Below are positions 28,703-37,776 of a stretch of DNA of 64,000 bases, in pieces. A program made the position numbers and the translations under genes. Below the pieces are notes generated by a model, which was given only the letters and a program-made list of their open reading frames with translations, made no database searches and was not told the DNA's origin. The stretch comes from Thecamonas trahens ATCC 50062 (Eukaryota; Apusozoa; Apusomonadida; Apusomonadidae). Every line of letters starts with the position of its first letter. Within the stretch, counting starts at the first letter, position 1. The stretch is taken from assembly GCF_000142905.1 (NCBI RefSeq), contig NW_013657658.1, forward strand, positions 76,998 to 140,997. The letters are read 5' to 3'.

Positions 28703-30070
28703 CTACAGGTCGGCGACCGCGCGATCCATCCAGGCTAGCCGGGCGTGGAGCCAATCGCGGACGCCGACATCGTAGTACGGCTGCCAGAAGGAGTAGAGCG
28801 GCGACTTGAGCTCGGGCCACTTCCAGAGGTTGAGAATGGGCCAGACGGCAAAGTTGCGCTCGGTGGCGTTGGCGGTGGCATGTGGGGCAAGGCCGAGCGG
28901 CTTGGCAACGGCAGCAGCAAGGAGGTCCAGAGCACCATCGGACCACGGCCCGCGCCGAAGCGCGGACCAGCGATCCTTGACGAGCTCGGCAAAGTCGTGA
29001 GTCTCCAGCAGAGCAGCCCACCAGAAGGGAACGTCTGGCCAGGCCTTGTACTGCCATCCGGCCGCGGAGCCGTCGTTGAAGACGTTGGCATACGTCACGT
29101 CGAGATCCCACTGTGGGCCGGCATGCAGGAGGCCCGATCGGTCCTTGTACATGTAAACCGAGTGCCGGAATCCGTCTTGGTTGTGGAAGAGCTCTGTGGA
29201 GAGAAAGTAGTCGGCAAACGAGGTGAGGTTGGCAAAGGTGGAGACCCGTGCCGCGCGGACAGCAAGCGAGGTGTTGAATGCCGACTCCCAAGCGGTCATG
29301 TAATCGGCAATGTAGCTCTTCTGAGCAGGGGTCAGGTCCTCGCCCTTGGGCGCAGCCGGGTAGAGCTCGATGGACGACGGGAGGTGGATGGTGAAGGGTG
29401 CCACCTCACCGTCATGGAGCTTGTCTTTCTTCACGATGTAGCCGCCCGAGACGGCCGGCAGCGAGTTGTCGTCCGGCGTGAGCTTGGTAATGTCTACACG
29501 ATCTGCAGCCACGCGGATCTTCTCTGTGAGGACATAAACGCCCTCGTACGAGTACGAGTTTGTGGTGTTGAGGAAGAGCTCGACGAGGCGGGTCCGCGGC
29601 GCCCATGGCCCTTGCGCAGCGGTGGCGGCGTAGGACAGCACGTTGCGCAGGAGGGACTTGTCGCCCCACGGTGCGTAGAGCACCCACTTCTTGGACTTGG
29701 GCATGCCCAGGAGCTCGGTCGACTTGCCGATGTCGAGGGTGTACGACTTCTTGGGATTGGCCCGCGACGTCTGCCCGCGGACCTTGATGCTCCCGGAACC
29801 GTCGTAGGCCGAGCCCGGATGGTGAAAGTCGACGACGCCAGACTCTGCCACGCCGGCGAGGCTCACAGAGGCAGCCACCTTTGGATTGGGCCAGGTCGGC
29901 GAGAGAGGGACGCCAAAGGTATCGATCTTGAGCAGCGGGAGCGTGGTGCACATCTGAGTCACGTGGAGCTGGCCGCGGTAGGTGCAGGCGGGCGTGGCGG
30001 CGCCGAGGGCGAGGCTGAGGGTGAGGATGAGGCTCACGCCGAGAGCAACGGTGGAGGCCGGAGCGGGCAT
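28703..30070 (-). CDS. Secreted CotH kinase-family protein
   Basis: 455 residues from the ATG at 30068-30070. The N-terminus is a signal peptide or anchor (VALGVSLILTLSLALGAA). CotH kinase marks are present: KVRGQTSRANPKKSYTLDI, KKWVLYAPWGDKSLLRNVLSY, APRTRLVELFLNTT, YEGVYVLTEKIR, GGYIVKKDK, and the late Asp-containing QWDLDVTYANVF. The family includes atypical secreted protein kinases (spore-coat CotH in bacteria and fungi). N-glycosylation sites (NTTN, NTSL, NLTS) agree with secretion. The substrate is unknown. Single exon. Confidence 0.85.
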   Translation of the reverse strand: MPAPASTVALGVSLILTLSLALGAATPACTYRGQLHVTQMCTTLPLLKIDTFGVPLSPTWPNPKVAASVSLAGVAESGVVDFHHPGSAYDGSGSIKVRGQTSRANPKKSYTLDIGKSTELLGMPKSKKWVLYAPWGDKSLLRNVLSYAATAAQGPWAPRTRLVELFLNTTNSYSYEGVYVLTEKIRVAADRVDITKLTPDDNSLPAVSGGYIVKKDKLHDGEVAPFTIHLPSSIELYPAAPKGEDLTPAQKSYIADYMTAWESAFNTSLAVRAARVSTFANLTSFADYFLSTELFHNQDGFRHSVYMYKDRSGLLHAGPQWDLDVTYANVFNDGSAAGWQYKAWPDVPFWWAALLETHDFAELVKDRWSALRRGPWSDGALDLLAAAVAKPLGLAPHATANATERNFAVWPILNLWKWPELKSPLYSFWQPYYDVGVRDWLHARLAWMDRAVADL

Positions 30071-30375
30071 CGTATAGGTGCAGCGGCAGGCGAGTGGGGT
30101 GTGGTGAGGCAAACGGCAAGCGGTGGCGCCCAAGCGCCCGTCCCGGAGGCGGCTCGGTGACAGGTGGGCAACAACCGTGACCTGGTGCGACACGGCAAAG
30201 GTTGCGCAGCGGCGCAAGGGGTCTACCTACCAAGCACTGCTGTCTGAGACCTTGCAACTGCCCCTATCAAGCAACATCGCAGTCGCTTTCGATTGGAATC
30301 GGTTGTGTGCAGGCTGGGTGCGATTGAATGCACGCTTCAAATACTTTGTTCCCTCTCCCGGTAATCAACAATCAA

Positions 30376-30446
30376 GGGCTCATGGTCTAATGGCAGAACA
30401 CATGCCTAGTAAGCATGAAATCCAAGTTCGATTCTTGGTGAGCCCT
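30376..30446 (+). tRNA. tRNA-Thr (AGT), copy 1
   Basis: A cloverleaf can be drawn: acceptor GGGCTCA/TGAGCCC, a short D arm with TCT/AGA, anticodon stem CATGC/GCATG closing the loop CTAGTAA (anticodon AGT), and T arm CCAAG/CTTGG with loop TTCGATT. No intron. Internal boxes TGGTCTAATGG and GTTCGATTC fit RNA polymerase III A and B boxes. A T-run at 30453-30461 is the terminator. The D stem is weak, so identity rests on the anticodon loop. Confidence 0.82.
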
Positions 30447-30788
30447 GTCTTCTTTTTTTTTGCTCGTCCAGGCACCCTCGTCTGTCACCCCACATCGAGT
30501 GCGTTCAAGTACATAAATGTGAGCTGGCTATCGTGGGTGGGGGGAGGCATAGCTGTAACGGCATGTTCTTGGGGTGTCGACAGAGCAGTTTATCGGATGT
30601 GGCTCAGATCACGATCGCCATGGCAGCGCCGAGAAAATCAACTCGCTCTCAGCGGGGATACGGACTCGAGTAAGCGCCGCCGATGCGCATTTTCTTGCGC
30701 ACTGGACGCACGATAGCCATTGCATCACGTAGACAGCATCTGACACCGGTGACGTTTCGCCCAGGGTGGAGACAAAGGCAAAAAAAAA

Positions 30789-30859
30789 AGGGCTCACCAA
30801 GAATCGAACTTGGATTTCATGCTTACTAGGCATGTGTTCTGCCATTAGACCATGAGCCC
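30789..30859 (-). tRNA. tRNA-Thr (AGT), copy 2
   Basis: Identical to the other two copies over the mature sequence. The minus-strand T-run terminator follows directly (A-run 30780-30789 on the plus strand). Its flanks are not part of the inverted repeat, apart from a few bases. Confidence 0.82.
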
Positions 30860-31063
30860 TTGATCGCTACTCCGGGAACGGTCCAGAATCAAGAAAAATA
30901 GCATAGTCGAACCGCGCGTTGCTACTATCTTCCCAGTACCATGCAAAGCTACCCAACAGGCACTCTACAACCATCGTCGATGACCAACCAACGCATGTAC
31001 ACTTGAACACGCTCAATGTGGGGTGACAGACGAGGGTGCCTGGACGAGCAAAAAAAAGAAGAC

Positions 31064-31134
31064 AGGGCTCACCAAGAATCGAACTTGGATTTCATGCTTA
31101 CTAGGCATGTGTTCTGCCATTAGACCATGAGCCC
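31064..31134 (-). tRNA. tRNA-Thr (AGT), copy 3
   Basis: Lies in arm 2 of the inverted repeat, opposite in orientation to copy 1 and identical to it. A shorter T-run (plus-strand A-run at 31050-31057) follows. Shared flanks show that copies 1 and 3 come from one recent duplication. Confidence 0.82.
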
Positions 31135-31587
31135 TTGATTGTTGATTACCGGGAGAGGGGACAAAGTATTTGAAGCGTGCATTCAATCGCTCCCAGCCTG
31201 CACACAACCTTCAGCTCGACCTGCTTGACGACATGGCCTCCTCGTGCTCCCATGCACTACCTGTGCTCCTGCAACATGATGTACAGGTCATCTTTCGCCT
31301 GCCAGCATCATCCTGGCTATCTAGCCCTCTTGATCAGCTTTCTCAGCCAGGTCTGCGACGATCCCGCCCTTGCAGCCCACACCATGGCCAACCAGCCTCA
31401 ACAAGCGCCCGATCCTACCTGCACAACACTACAGCTATGCTGTTCGTGCTCGAGATGAAGCCGACCACCCACCGAGCAGCACGTCTGCCGCCCGCCGCTC
31501 AGCCGGCTCGCCGCCGGTGTGCCGGACCAACGGACTCAACGGATCCGGTCACCTCCCCACCCACGTCACTCTCCCACTTCACGCGCC

Positions 31588-32400
31588 ATGGCCCACACAT
31601 CCACCGGCCGAGTGTACGGGGTGTACACCTGGTGGCGCGGATATGTGCAATCGCTGCGCGAGCCATACCTCGAGACCACGCTTGGCGCCCTCCACGCCGC
31701 CTACGCCGGCGAGCTCACCGCCGCGGCTCTGGCACTGACACTCGAGCACGAGCTCGTTCCTCGCGGCGTCCTTGATCTTCTCTCGCCAGTGGAGTTGCAC
31801 CTGGTTGGCAGCAGTGCTGACTCTGCCGAGCTCTCGGCAACTCGCCGCGTCCGCCTCATCCGCCGCCATCGCTGCGGACGGCCGATGCGATGGACCGATC
31901 TCCCTGAGCTTCAAGCCGACGACTTTGCGCTCCCGCCGGCCGACTTTCGTGCCAAGTGGATCGAGCGTGCCAGGCCTGCTCCGTCTGCTCCATCTGCATC
32001 GGTTTCATCGTCTGCGCTCGGATTGTCTGCGCTCGGATCACCTGCGCGATCGCGTCCCGCTTCGGGCTATGCGGCGGGCTATGCGGCGGGCTACGCCTCG
32101 CCGACTGCCGAGTGGTTCCGGTCGGCACGTGCTGCCCACGACGATCCGGCGTCACCGCTCCCTGTCCCGGTTTCGGTCTCGGTCGCAAGCACTACTGCGG
32201 TGCGGGCCACGCCATCGCCGCTGCGTCGCCGCGACTCGCCGGTACCTGGCGTCAACTCTACACTTCTCCGCGCCATGCTCGAGGCTGCTGCCGTCTCGCC
32301 GGCTGGCGACGCTGCTCGGGCCGACCTCACTCGGGCCGACCTCACCCGGGGGCCGATGCGCACGCTTGACTTTGACCAGGTGAGCGATGCTTACAGTTGA
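31588..32400 (+). CDS. Protein of unknown function
   Basis: 270 residues from an ATG at 31588 (GCCATGG context). The first about 130 residues look globular and helical (VYGVYTWWRGYVQSLREPYL, ALALTLEHELVPRGVLDLLS, PADFRAKWIERARP). The rest is Ser/Ala/Pro-rich with a YAAG triplet repeat and paired RADLTRADLTR motifs. It ends LDFDQVSDAYS; the CAGGTGAGC near 32380 resembles a splice donor, so the annotated C-terminus could be intron read-through. No family is recognised. It is convergent with the Csl4 gene. Confidence 0.5.
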   Translation: MAHTSTGRVYGVYTWWRGYVQSLREPYLETTLGALHAAYAGELTAAALALTLEHELVPRGVLDLLSPVELHLVGSSADSAELSATRRVRLIRRHRCGRPMRWTDLPELQADDFALPPADFRAKWIERARPAPSAPSASVSSSALGLSALGSPARSRPASGYAAGYAAGYASPTAEWFRSARAAHDDPASPLPVPVSVSVASTTAVRATPSPLRRRDSPVPGVNSTLLRAMLEAAAVSPAGDAARADLTRADLTRGPMRTLDFDQVSDAYS

Positions 32401-32533
32401 GCGTCCAACTGCCCCCCTGCCGATCCCGAGTCTAAACCCTTGCCACCACGCAAACTACACCCATGTTTACAATCCACCCTCGATCTCGCCCGCCAGCAGA
32501 GACGGCGCAAGTAGTAGGGGGGTTAAACGAGCA

Positions 32534-33187
32534 CTATGCCGAATCGTCCATCAGCACGGGCGCCGCGGCCGCCTCAGCCTCGGCCTTTGTCTCGCTCGTC
32601 TCAACATCGTCGACCTTTGCGACCTTGCGGAACTCAACCATGTTGGTCTTGGGGCACTGCATCTCCTCCCAGGAGATGGGCACCATGGCTGCCCCGACGA
32701 CCGAGCGGGCAAAGACGACGCCAAGCTCGTTGCGCGCGGTCGTGAGCTGATACGAGCGCTTGTCGCCGAGCGAGAGCACCGCGGCGACCACAATGTCGCC
32801 CGGCCGGAAGGCCTTGTACATCTCCACTGAGTCGACCATGGTCGCCCGCACGTCCTGGGCCCGGATGACGCCCGAGAACGATGCGCCCTCGGGCAGAGCC
32901 TTGCCATCGAGACAGAGCAGCTCGAGCCGCGCCATACGGGGTGTCACCTTGAGCACTCGCCCAGTGACCAGCGAGCCGATCCGCGGGACAAGGCCTGCGG
33001 TTGCCCGGGCAGACGTCACCCACACCTCGCCGTCGTCGCTCTCGCCCACCACGCCCACCACCGCCGCCAGCAGCTTGCCGCCGTGGGCATACACTCCGCG
33101 CCCGGGCCGCTTCCCGCTCCCGTCCTCGCCCACCACCTCGCCTGGCACCACAGCCTTGCCAGAGCTCGTGCTCATTGCTGCTGCCAT
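32534..33187 (-). CDS. CSL4: Exosome complex component CSL4 (EXOSC1)
   Basis: 217 residues. The N-terminal beta-barrel begins AVVPGEVVG and GRGVYAHGGKL. The S1 RNA-binding fold spans GSLVTGRVLKVTPRMARLEL, FSGVIRAQDVRATMVDSVEM, YKAFRPGDIVVAAVLSLGD and SYQLTTARNELGVVFARS. The C-terminal zinc-ribbon part has MVPISWEEMQCPKT but lacks most Cys ligands, as in many eukaryotic Csl4 proteins. Csl4 is a cap subunit of the RNA exosome, which degrades and processes RNA in nucleus and cytosol. Two in-frame ATGs lie close together (33187 and 33172). Confidence 0.93.
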   Translation of the reverse strand: MAAAMSTSSGKAVVPGEVVGEDGSGKRPGRGVYAHGGKLLAAVVGVVGESDDGEVWVTSARATAGLVPRIGSLVTGRVLKVTPRMARLELLCLDGKALPEGASFSGVIRAQDVRATMVDSVEMYKAFRPGDIVVAAVLSLGDKRSYQLTTARNELGVVFARSVVGAAMVPISWEEMQCPKTNMVEFRKVAKVDDVETSETKAEAEAAAAPVLMDDSA

Positions 33188-33392
33188 GCCTCTGTAGCCC
33201 AACCGAGTCGCGTGTCTCGCCTCTCTCCACACCCCGGCCGAGGCCCAGGATGGATGGCCGGCCGGTGAACGACGGCGCCGAGTCGCGAGCGCGAGCCGCC
33301 AGCAGCAACTCGCACACAAACACACACACACACACTCTCTCTCTCTCTCTCTTTCTGTCATCTGTTACCGACATTGCCTTCACTACATCCAC

Positions 33393-36224
33393 CTACGACG
33401 GCCGGAAATGGAGCGCCATGGTGATCCGCCCCACCCTTGCCGTTCCCGACGAGAAGCGGTCGATGAGCTCGTACTCGTGCGTCACGCCCTCGAGCGGAAT
33501 GTCGGCCACAAGCAGGTCGACTTCGCCGATGTAGTCCGGCGATGAGAACCGGTCCCAGTCCTTGACAATGACTTTGAGAATGCAGTCGGCCGAAAAAGGG
33601 CCGGCAACCACCGCGGTCTCCCGCCACGCCGGCGTCAACGTCTTCTTGCACACCTTGGTCTTGTGGACCTCCTCGGCGTTGACAATGACCGTCGCAAACG
33701 GGTCGGCCTTGCCATTCGAGTCCATCGCCGGCAGCTCGCGCGCCCCAATGAGCTGGATGACAAGCACATTCTTCAGCTGCGAGTCCTTGAGCGGCACCAC
33801 GTGTGATGCGTACGTGATGCGTTTGCGCTCAGACGGCGCCGGCGGCTCCATCGCTCGCGGCTCGAGCTGCTTCGAGACAGCATACTGCTGCTTCTCGTCC
33901 CACGTGATCGCCGACTCGAGCCACTCCTCCACTCCGTCCACCTTGGCCAGCTTGTAGTTGTTCTTGCGGAGCCGCAGCAGCGAGTCGATCGCCTCGGCGT
34001 TCATCCTCTCCTTCTCAAAGTTGATCAGCCGCGCGTGCCCGACCCGCGACTCGTTGCCGTCATCGATAAACGTCAGGTCCTGAAGCGCCACCCCAAGGTA
34101 CGGGATGGCCGGCGCCTCCGCCGACACCACCGTCTTGCGGTACGTCGCATAGTTGTGGCTCATCGACATCACCTCGTTGAGCGACTCGAGCTTATCCACG
34201 TACGCCTCCGGAAGTCGCTCAAACGAGTACTTGAGCCGCGAGATGGCTGCAGACTGCAGGCCAGAGAGAATGCCCATAAGCGCGTTGAAGTTTTGCAGGT
34301 TGAGGCAGTGGACCGCCACATCGATAAAGAAGCAGATGACCTGCGCTCGCTTCTCTGTCGTCGGCTCCACAAGAATAAGCGTCGCGAGGAGTGCTCCAAG
34401 CCTGTTGAACGATTCGATGAGCTCGAGAACCGCCGGCGCGCGCTCGCTGGCACCTTCCCGGCACCACGCCTGCTTGAGGAGCTCGGACCGCCGGACCTTG
34501 CAAAAGATGGCAAAGTCGGCCCGTGTCACCTGTCGCGCTACCTCCAGTGGATGGACTCCATCCGGTGAGAACCGAGTGATCCGTTGCGAAGGTGGCATCA
34601 TTGGTGTCGGCGGTGAGCCGATCGGCTCGGCCGCCGCCTCGTCGCCGTCGCCGTCACCGTCTCCGTCATCGAGCGCATCCTCCCCGCCGGCCCGACGCCG
34701 GAGCGGCCCGGCCTCAAAGTTAGCCATCCGCTCCGACGGATACCTTGCCACCCGCGACTCGTACAGCTTGGACAGCGCGTGGAGCCCGGCCCGCGTGTCG
34801 TACTCCTTGGTCACCTTGAGCGCCCGCGTGAGGAAGGCCTGAAACTGGCTCGCCACCTCGGCCCCAAACGCAAAGTCCTCAAAGTAGTCGAGGAGCCACT
34901 GTGTGAGAATCGCAAGGATGTTGTACCGCGCCGCAGGCTGGTGCACTTCCTTGAACGTCCGGATGCCAGAGTATAGGGTCATGTCCGGCGTCGCGTACCA
35001 GTACTCGGTAAAGAGCGTGAGCAGCTCGAGCGTCGGCACAAAGTTGGTGTGCGTGAGGAGCGTAATGTGCAACAGATCGAGATTGGTCACAGACGGTGCC
35101 ACAAGCTTGCGCACAAGTGCTTCCAGCGATATGGCCGAGATTGAGTACTGGATGTGGTCGTCCGTGAACGGATCGTGCCAGTACGCGAGCTTGGCGCCCG
35201 ACTCGCTGCCTTTGTCACCAGCCTCAAACTCCACATCACCGCGCGACGACTCGAGCACGAGCGCCTGCAGCGACTCTTCCGATGGGACGACCGGCGGAAG
35301 CGCCGCAAACCGAGGCACGGGATACGAGAGCGGGACGCAGTATGCCCGCGGGACAAAGCCGGCCGCAGACTTGGACTCGGCAGTCACGTTGCGGACAAAC
35401 ATCCACCCGTCCGACGGCTTGGAGAGCGCCACAAGCACGTCCTGGCAGGCCACAGAGAGCGTGTATGGCGACGAGCTCACAAAATCGTGCGAGACAATGT
35501 ACAGGCCACGGTGCATCCGGTCCTTGGCCTTGGCGTGGTTGGCGGGCATCGGCGGTGTCTCATTCCGCGCCTTGACCGCACTTCGCACCATGCCCCACAT
35601 CGCACTTCCCTTTGAGTCCTTGCGGTGCTTCCTCGCCGGGGCCGAGCCTGATGGCGTGAGCGGCGTTGGCGGCGTCACCGGCCGCACGACATGCACCTCG
35701 CTGGAGCTCGGGCTCGCTCCCGTCCGCTTTGACATGATGTGCGCACGGACAATGTCGCGCATGGTCACCGGCCTGTCCGACGACGACAGCTTGGACGCCT
35801 GAATCCGCGCAACAATACGCTGCAGCGTCGTAGCTGCTTGCGACGGCCCCGGCTTGGTCGTTGCCGCCGCCGCTGCCGCCACCGTCGCCGCTGTCGCCGT
35901 CGTCTTGCCCTTGGTCTTGGCCCTGGCCTTGGACGGCTTCTTCTTGCGAGTCTTCACCCTCCGCCGAACCTTGATCGTCTTGGTCGCTTGTCCGGTCTTC
36001 AGCATGGGTGGCAGTGGCGGCAGGGGATCGGCGGCGTCAGGCGTGGAGCCCGACTCCGTCCGTGACCTCGCCGCAAGCTCGCGTGCGGACGGAACATGAG
36101 GAGCCCGCGAGGAGGCCGAGCTCGCACCAGCAGCAGCAGACATTGTCGACGAACGTCCACGCGTCTTATGCATGTGTGGTGGGAGTGGCGCCGACGACAG
36201 CGACCGGTCTCTCCGTGTCGCCAT
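33393..36224 (-). CDS. SH3-RasGEF-C2 guanine nucleotide exchange factor
   Basis: 943 residues. Order: basic disordered N-terminus (to about 235); SH3 domain (about 238-300, LYIVSHDFVSSSPYTLSVAC ... GFVPRAYCVP); RasGEF N-terminal domain (about 365-495, SISLEALVRKLVAPS, EYWYATPDMTLYSG); CDC25-type catalytic domain (about 556-755, HPLEVARQVTRADFAIF, GALLATLILVEPTTEKR, NFNALMGILSGLQSAAISRL, PAIPYLGVALQDLTFIDDGN); and a C-terminal C2 domain (about 818-940, LVIQLIGARELPAMDSNGKA, DPFATVIV). It should load GTP on a Ras-type GTPase at membranes, with C2 giving lipid or Ca targeting. SH3-RasGEF-C2 is not a usual animal order. Single exon. Confidence 0.92.
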   Translation of the reverse strand: MATRRDRSLSSAPLPPHMHKTRGRSSTMSAAAGASSASSRAPHVPSARELAARSRTESGSTPDAADPLPPLPPMLKTGQATKTIKVRRRVKTRKKKPSKARAKTKGKTTATAATVAAAAAATTKPGPSQAATTLQRIVARIQASKLSSSDRPVTMRDIVRAHIMSKRTGASPSSSEVHVVRPVTPPTPLTPSGSAPARKHRKDSKGSAMWGMVRSAVKARNETPPMPANHAKAKDRMHRGLYIVSHDFVSSSPYTLSVACQDVLVALSKPSDGWMFVRNVTAESKSAAGFVPRAYCVPLSYPVPRFAALPPVVPSEESLQALVLESSRGDVEFEAGDKGSESGAKLAYWHDPFTDDHIQYSISAISLEALVRKLVAPSVTNLDLLHITLLTHTNFVPTLELLTLFTEYWYATPDMTLYSGIRTFKEVHQPAARYNILAILTQWLLDYFEDFAFGAEVASQFQAFLTRALKVTKEYDTRAGLHALSKLYESRVARYPSERMANFEAGPLRRRAGGEDALDDGDGDGDGDEAAAEPIGSPPTPMMPPSQRITRFSPDGVHPLEVARQVTRADFAIFCKVRRSELLKQAWCREGASERAPAVLELIESFNRLGALLATLILVEPTTEKRAQVICFFIDVAVHCLNLQNFNALMGILSGLQSAAISRLKYSFERLPEAYVDKLESLNEVMSMSHNYATYRKTVVSAEAPAIPYLGVALQDLTFIDDGNESRVGHARLINFEKERMNAEAIDSLLRLRKNNYKLAKVDGVEEWLESAITWDEKQQYAVSKQLEPRAMEPPAPSERKRITYASHVVPLKDSQLKNVLVIQLIGARELPAMDSNGKADPFATVIVNAEEVHKTKVCKKTLTPAWRETAVVAGPFSADCILKVIVKDWDRFSSPDYIGEVDLLVADIPLEGVTHEYELIDRFSSGTARVGRITMALHFRPS

Positions 36225-36677
36225 GCCCAGATGCGATGGGGGGAGAGAGAGAGAAAGAGAGAGAGAAAGAGAGGGAAGTCAGTTGGGTGGCGGTTGGCGT
36301 GGAGTGACCACCCATGGCTGAACAAAGCTGATCTGTGGCAGACTCAATTCGGACTGGCATGATGATGATAACGATGATGGTGGTGATATGGGGGGGGGGG
36401 CTTCGATTGAGTTGATAGCACAAAGGTGGGGAAGAGGTCGAGTAGGCGAATGGGATGCGTGGAAAAAGAGTGGGAAGAGGGGGGTGCACGGAGATACGCG
36501 GTGTAGAAGGTGCTGGTGCGGGGTTGGGGGGCCAGAAAAGATGATCAACCAATCTAGTAGCGGTGACATAGTAAACATTACCCGACATGCTGGGGAAAAG
36601 GCACAGGTGCGATGATGGGAGGCATGAAGAAGCGGGGTTAGGATCGTTTGGGGCTGATTGCGTGGGTCAAGGCAAGT
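36225..36677. other. Intergenic, no gene seen
   Basis: This spacer contains GA microsatellite (36240-36276), a G-run (36390-36400) and otherwise mixed sequence. It includes the promoter side of the RasGEF gene (minus) and the 3' flank of the gene ending at 36678. Confidence 0.6.
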
Positions 36678-37704
36678 TTACGCGATGGGAGAGAAACTCA
36701 TTCCAGTGGTGATGGGCCGTTTGTGAGCAAAGGCGGAATGGCGCAGGCGAAAAAGGTCGAGGCGTAGTGCCCCACCGTGGGCAGTGTGGAGGGCGGCGGC
36801 ATCGGCCTTGAGGACAACCATGATGGGGCCAGCAGACTCGGACATCATCTCCAGATCGATCCTCACAACAGCAAGCTCGTCGCCTTTCCACTCGATCTCG
36901 ATCTGTGGCTCGTCCACGGTTTGGGCGTTGACGAGCACGGCCAGGCCGGCGCGAAGCACGTCTTCGTCGACAGGTGCAGAGAGTTGCAGATGGAAGATAG
37001 CGATGATGCCGCGGGAAGAAGCCGTGGCCGTCGGTGGGCTGTCGGCGGCCAGCAAGAGCGGTGTATGCTCACCAACGCTAAAGTACCATCTGCAGCCCTC
37101 GTCCTGCCACTGGCCGAGCTAGCTCGACCATGTATCTGCGGCCATTACGGAGGTGGGCCTGCGGAAGAGGAAATCGGATGTGTGCGCCCAGGGCCTCTGC
37201 ATCGCCATCAACATCGAAGCTCTTCATCTATGCCTCCAGCTCCTTTACCTCGTCCGCATACCCGCAGGTGGTCAGCGTGGCTCGCAGCAGGCGCTCGAGA
37301 GACCGGTGCTCGAGGCTCGGGACGTAGCCACGGGCGTAGCCCGAGACGACCAGATCGTAGCCGATGCTGTCGGCGGCGATGTCGTTTGCAGCCAGCGGCG
37401 AGTCGTTTCGTGGAAGGAAGCCTCGTGGGATGAGATGCTTTGCCCGGGGACCAGTGCCCAGCACGCGCACCACCGCGATCACGCCGCCCGGCGCCACGTA
37501 GGCCGCGAGCGGTTCGTCGCCGTCGACATCGGCGGTGAGGCTGTGACCCGAAGCGACGACGCAGCGAATGTCGGAGATGCCAAGTGGCTGAAGTGCGGCG
37601 AACAGGTCGCGGACGGATGCAGTGGCAATGCTAAGGTCCGGGAGTGGTACGGGCTCGGACCCCAAACCGATGCGGGCACGGATGGGTGCGGGGCCAGCGG
37701 CCAT
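36678..37704 (-). CDS. Protein of unknown function with beta-grasp-like N-terminus, probable intron
   Basis: Best model: exon 1 is 37249-37704 and exon 2 is 36678-37118, phase 0, 298 residues. Exon 1 looks ubiquitin-like (VPLPDLSIATASVRDLFAAL; DGDEPLAAYVAPGGVIAVV). Exon 2 is globular (GCRWYFSVGEHTPLLLAADS; IIAIFHLQLSAPVDEDVLRA). The donor is GTAAAG, unlike the other introns, and the acceptor is GAGCTAG. A better acceptor, TTCCTCTTCCGCAG (about 37170), would need a frameshift later. Without splicing, exon 1 ends at TAG (37228-37230) directly followed by an in-frame ATG. No family is recognised. It lies 72 bp downstream of the TIR-WD40 gene on the same strand. Confidence 0.45.
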
Positions 37705-37776
37705 GCCGAGCGGGGAGTGGGTGTGGTGGGGGACCAAATACAGCAGTATAAGAACTGCGTCGGGGCGGGGAGGTGT

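Larger units (their letters stand above)
30301..31209. repeat. Inverted repeat, about 210-bp arms, each with a tRNA-Thr
   Basis: Arm 1 (about 30301-30510) and arm 2 (about 31001-31209) are near-identical in opposite orientation, extending 75 bp upstream and about 65 bp downstream of the tRNA. Differences are few (for example GGGTGCG versus GGGAGCG, and a shorter T-run). The 490-bp spacer contains a third tRNA copy. Confidence 0.92.
30071..31587. other. 1.5-kb tRNA region without protein gene
   Basis: This stretch is less GC-rich than its surroundings. It holds three identical tRNA genes, two of them in a large inverted repeat. From 31210 to 31587 no supported gene is visible; this part should contain the promoter of the 31588 gene. 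Confidence 0.7.

Noticed and set aside
30301-31209. Inverted repeat as ends of a mobile element
   Set aside because: Arms are defined by tRNA duplications, no target duplication or transposase is present between them.
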